Part shown: in pieces, positions 4,196 through 5,051 of the stretch | Layout of the letters: each line of letters begins with the position of its first letter | Position numbering within the stretch: the first letter of the stretch is position 1 | Assembly (NCBI GenBank): GCA_039680225.1 | Contig: JBDKTK010000266.1 | Span: forward strand, 1-5,051 | Length of the DNA stretch: 5,051 bases | DNA from: JBDKTK01 sp039680225 | GTDB taxonomy: Bacteria; Desulfobacterota; Syntrophia; Syntrophales; UBA4778 | Reading direction: 5' to 3' | Notes under the pieces: generated by a model | Database searches by the model: none | The model's input: only the letters and a program-made list of their open reading frames with translations | Told to the model about the DNA's origin: nothing | Position numbers and translations under genes: made by a program

Positions 4196-5051
4196 CTATT
4201 TAAATTGAAATCTCTTTTCGCGGAATAATTTCAGGCATGAATCTGCAACAACCGGATCGTAGCTCCTGCCCTTGTTTTTTTCGATCTCCTCAAGGGCTGC
4301 ATCTATACCGGCGGCCGGACGGTAAGGCCGGTGGGAACACATGGCTTCGATGACATCCGCAACTGCCAGTATCCTGGCTTCCATCATGATCTCTTCTCCC
4401 CTGAGCCTTTGGGGATAGCCCGATCCGTCTATTCGCTCATGGTGCTGATGGACGATATCCGCCAGGGGCCAGGGCGATTTCACATTTTTCAGGATATCAT
4501 ATCCTGATTGGGCATGTTCTTTGATCAGGGACAGTTCGAGGAAGGAAAGCAGTCCGGGTTTATTCAAAATCTCCGAAGGCACTGTAAGCTTCCCGATATC
4601 GTGGACAATACCGGCCATGCGGAGGCCCTCAATCCTCTCCCGCGGCAGGCCCATGTCGGTGGCAATCGAACGGGCCAGGTCGGTTGCCCGCCGCTGATGG
4701 CCTGAGGTATAGCGGTCTTTTCCCTCAACTGCGGATACGAGCACCTGGATGGTTGTCCCTATTGCCACGCGCACCTGCTGCAGGGATTCCTTGAGTTCAT
4801 TTTCGGTCTGTATGTGCCTCGTTATGTCGCGGATGATGGTGAGACAGCATTGCACGCCGTGTATTTCGATCATTGCTGACGACGCCAGGCCATGGAGTAT
4901 GCCGCCCTCTTTTGAAAAAAAATCGGCCTCGAAATTGATGGCTTCTCCCTTTTCCTTTAATTCATTCAGGAATCTCTGCCAGTCTTCAATGTTTTTCCAT
5001 ATATTGCATTCAATTGGTGTCCTGCCGATTATCTCGCCGCCCGTATAACCC
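4196..5051 (-). CDS. PAS + HD-GYP cyclic-di-GMP phosphodiesterase, N-terminus cut by window edge
   Basis: The reverse strand is open from the right edge to TAG at 4196-4198, giving 284 visible residues; the start lies outside. An internal ATG at 4873 would cut a PAS domain in half and is not the start. The visible part begins inside the PAS domain (GYTGGEIIGRTP near 5050-5015, ending TIIRDIT), followed by a short helical linker and a full HD-GYP domain. Key residues are intact: HDIGK (His codon 4603-4601), a KEH histidine, HHER with DGSGYP (GYP codons 4420-4412), VADVIEAM and RPYRP. With HD and GYP both present it is predicted to hydrolyse c-di-GMP using a metal centre in the cytoplasm, under control of whatever the PAS domain senses. 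No HTH or receiver domain is visible, though one could lie upstream. Family assignment is very secure; signal and targets are unknown. Confidence 0.97.
   Translation of the reverse strand, partial: GYTGGEIIGRTPIECNIWKNIEDWQRFLNELKEKGEAINFEADFFSKEGGILHGLASSAMIEIHGVQCCLTIIRDITRHIQTENELKESLQQVRVAIGTTIQVLVSAVEGKDRYTSGHQRRATDLARSIATDMGLPRERIEGLRMAGIVHDIGKLTVPSEILNKPGLLSFLELSLIKEHAQSGYDILKNVKSPWPLADIVHQHHERIDGSGYPQRLRGEEIMMEARILAVADVIEAMCSHRPYRPAAGIDAALEEIEKNKGRSYDPVVADSCLKLFREKRFQFK

Noticed and set aside
4196..4873. Complete 225-aa HD-GYP protein starting at ATG 4873
   Set aside because: The frame stays open to the window edge and the upstream residues are plainly the first part of a PAS domain, so this ATG is internal.

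Overview
The window looks like chromosomal DNA from a Gram-negative bacterium, plausibly a deltaproteobacterium/Desulfobacterota or relative. This rests on lipoprotein-type signal peptides, a MepM-like M23 peptidase, a PAS/HD-GYP protein of the style common in that group, Shine-Dalgarno-led starts and sigma70-like promoters. The taxonomic call is inference from protein flavour only. No phage, transposase, CRISPR, tRNA or rRNA signal was seen.

Layout. Left edge (1-885, minus): most of a membrane-anchored M23 peptidoglycan endopeptidase, cut by the window after its first zinc motif and started by TTG. It is preceded by a near-consensus promoter (1039-1067, minus) and a leader of about 147 nt with a long-range inverted repeat. 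1189-1554 (minus): a 121-aa protein built of five [Tyr/Phe]-Asp repeats with a period close to 20 residues; I cannot assign a function. 1555-1815: a divergent intergenic region with a sigma70-like promoter facing right and two copies of a 13-bp direct repeat, one near each gene. 1816-2700 (plus): a predicted lipoprotein and a YkgJ-type cysteine-cluster protein, probably one transcript, closed by a clear intrinsic terminator (2716-2753). 2894-4174 (plus): two further predicted lipoproteins in tandem, a small four-cysteine protein and a larger beta-rich one, both with Pro/Gly-rich linkers after the lipid-anchor region. Right edge (4196-5051, minus): the C-terminal part of a PAS + HD-GYP cyclic-di-GMP phosphodiesterase, convergent with the lipoprotein pair and only 21 bp away.

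How the genes may fit together. At least four of the seven genes act, or are predicted to act, in the cell envelope: the M23 hydrolase and three lipoproteins. The HD-GYP protein is a signalling enzyme whose class often controls surface behaviour. The genes lie in several short transcription units on both strands, so a single system is not demonstrated. The least explained items are the 20-residue-repeat protein, the duplicated 13-bp motif beside it, and the structured leader of the peptidase gene.
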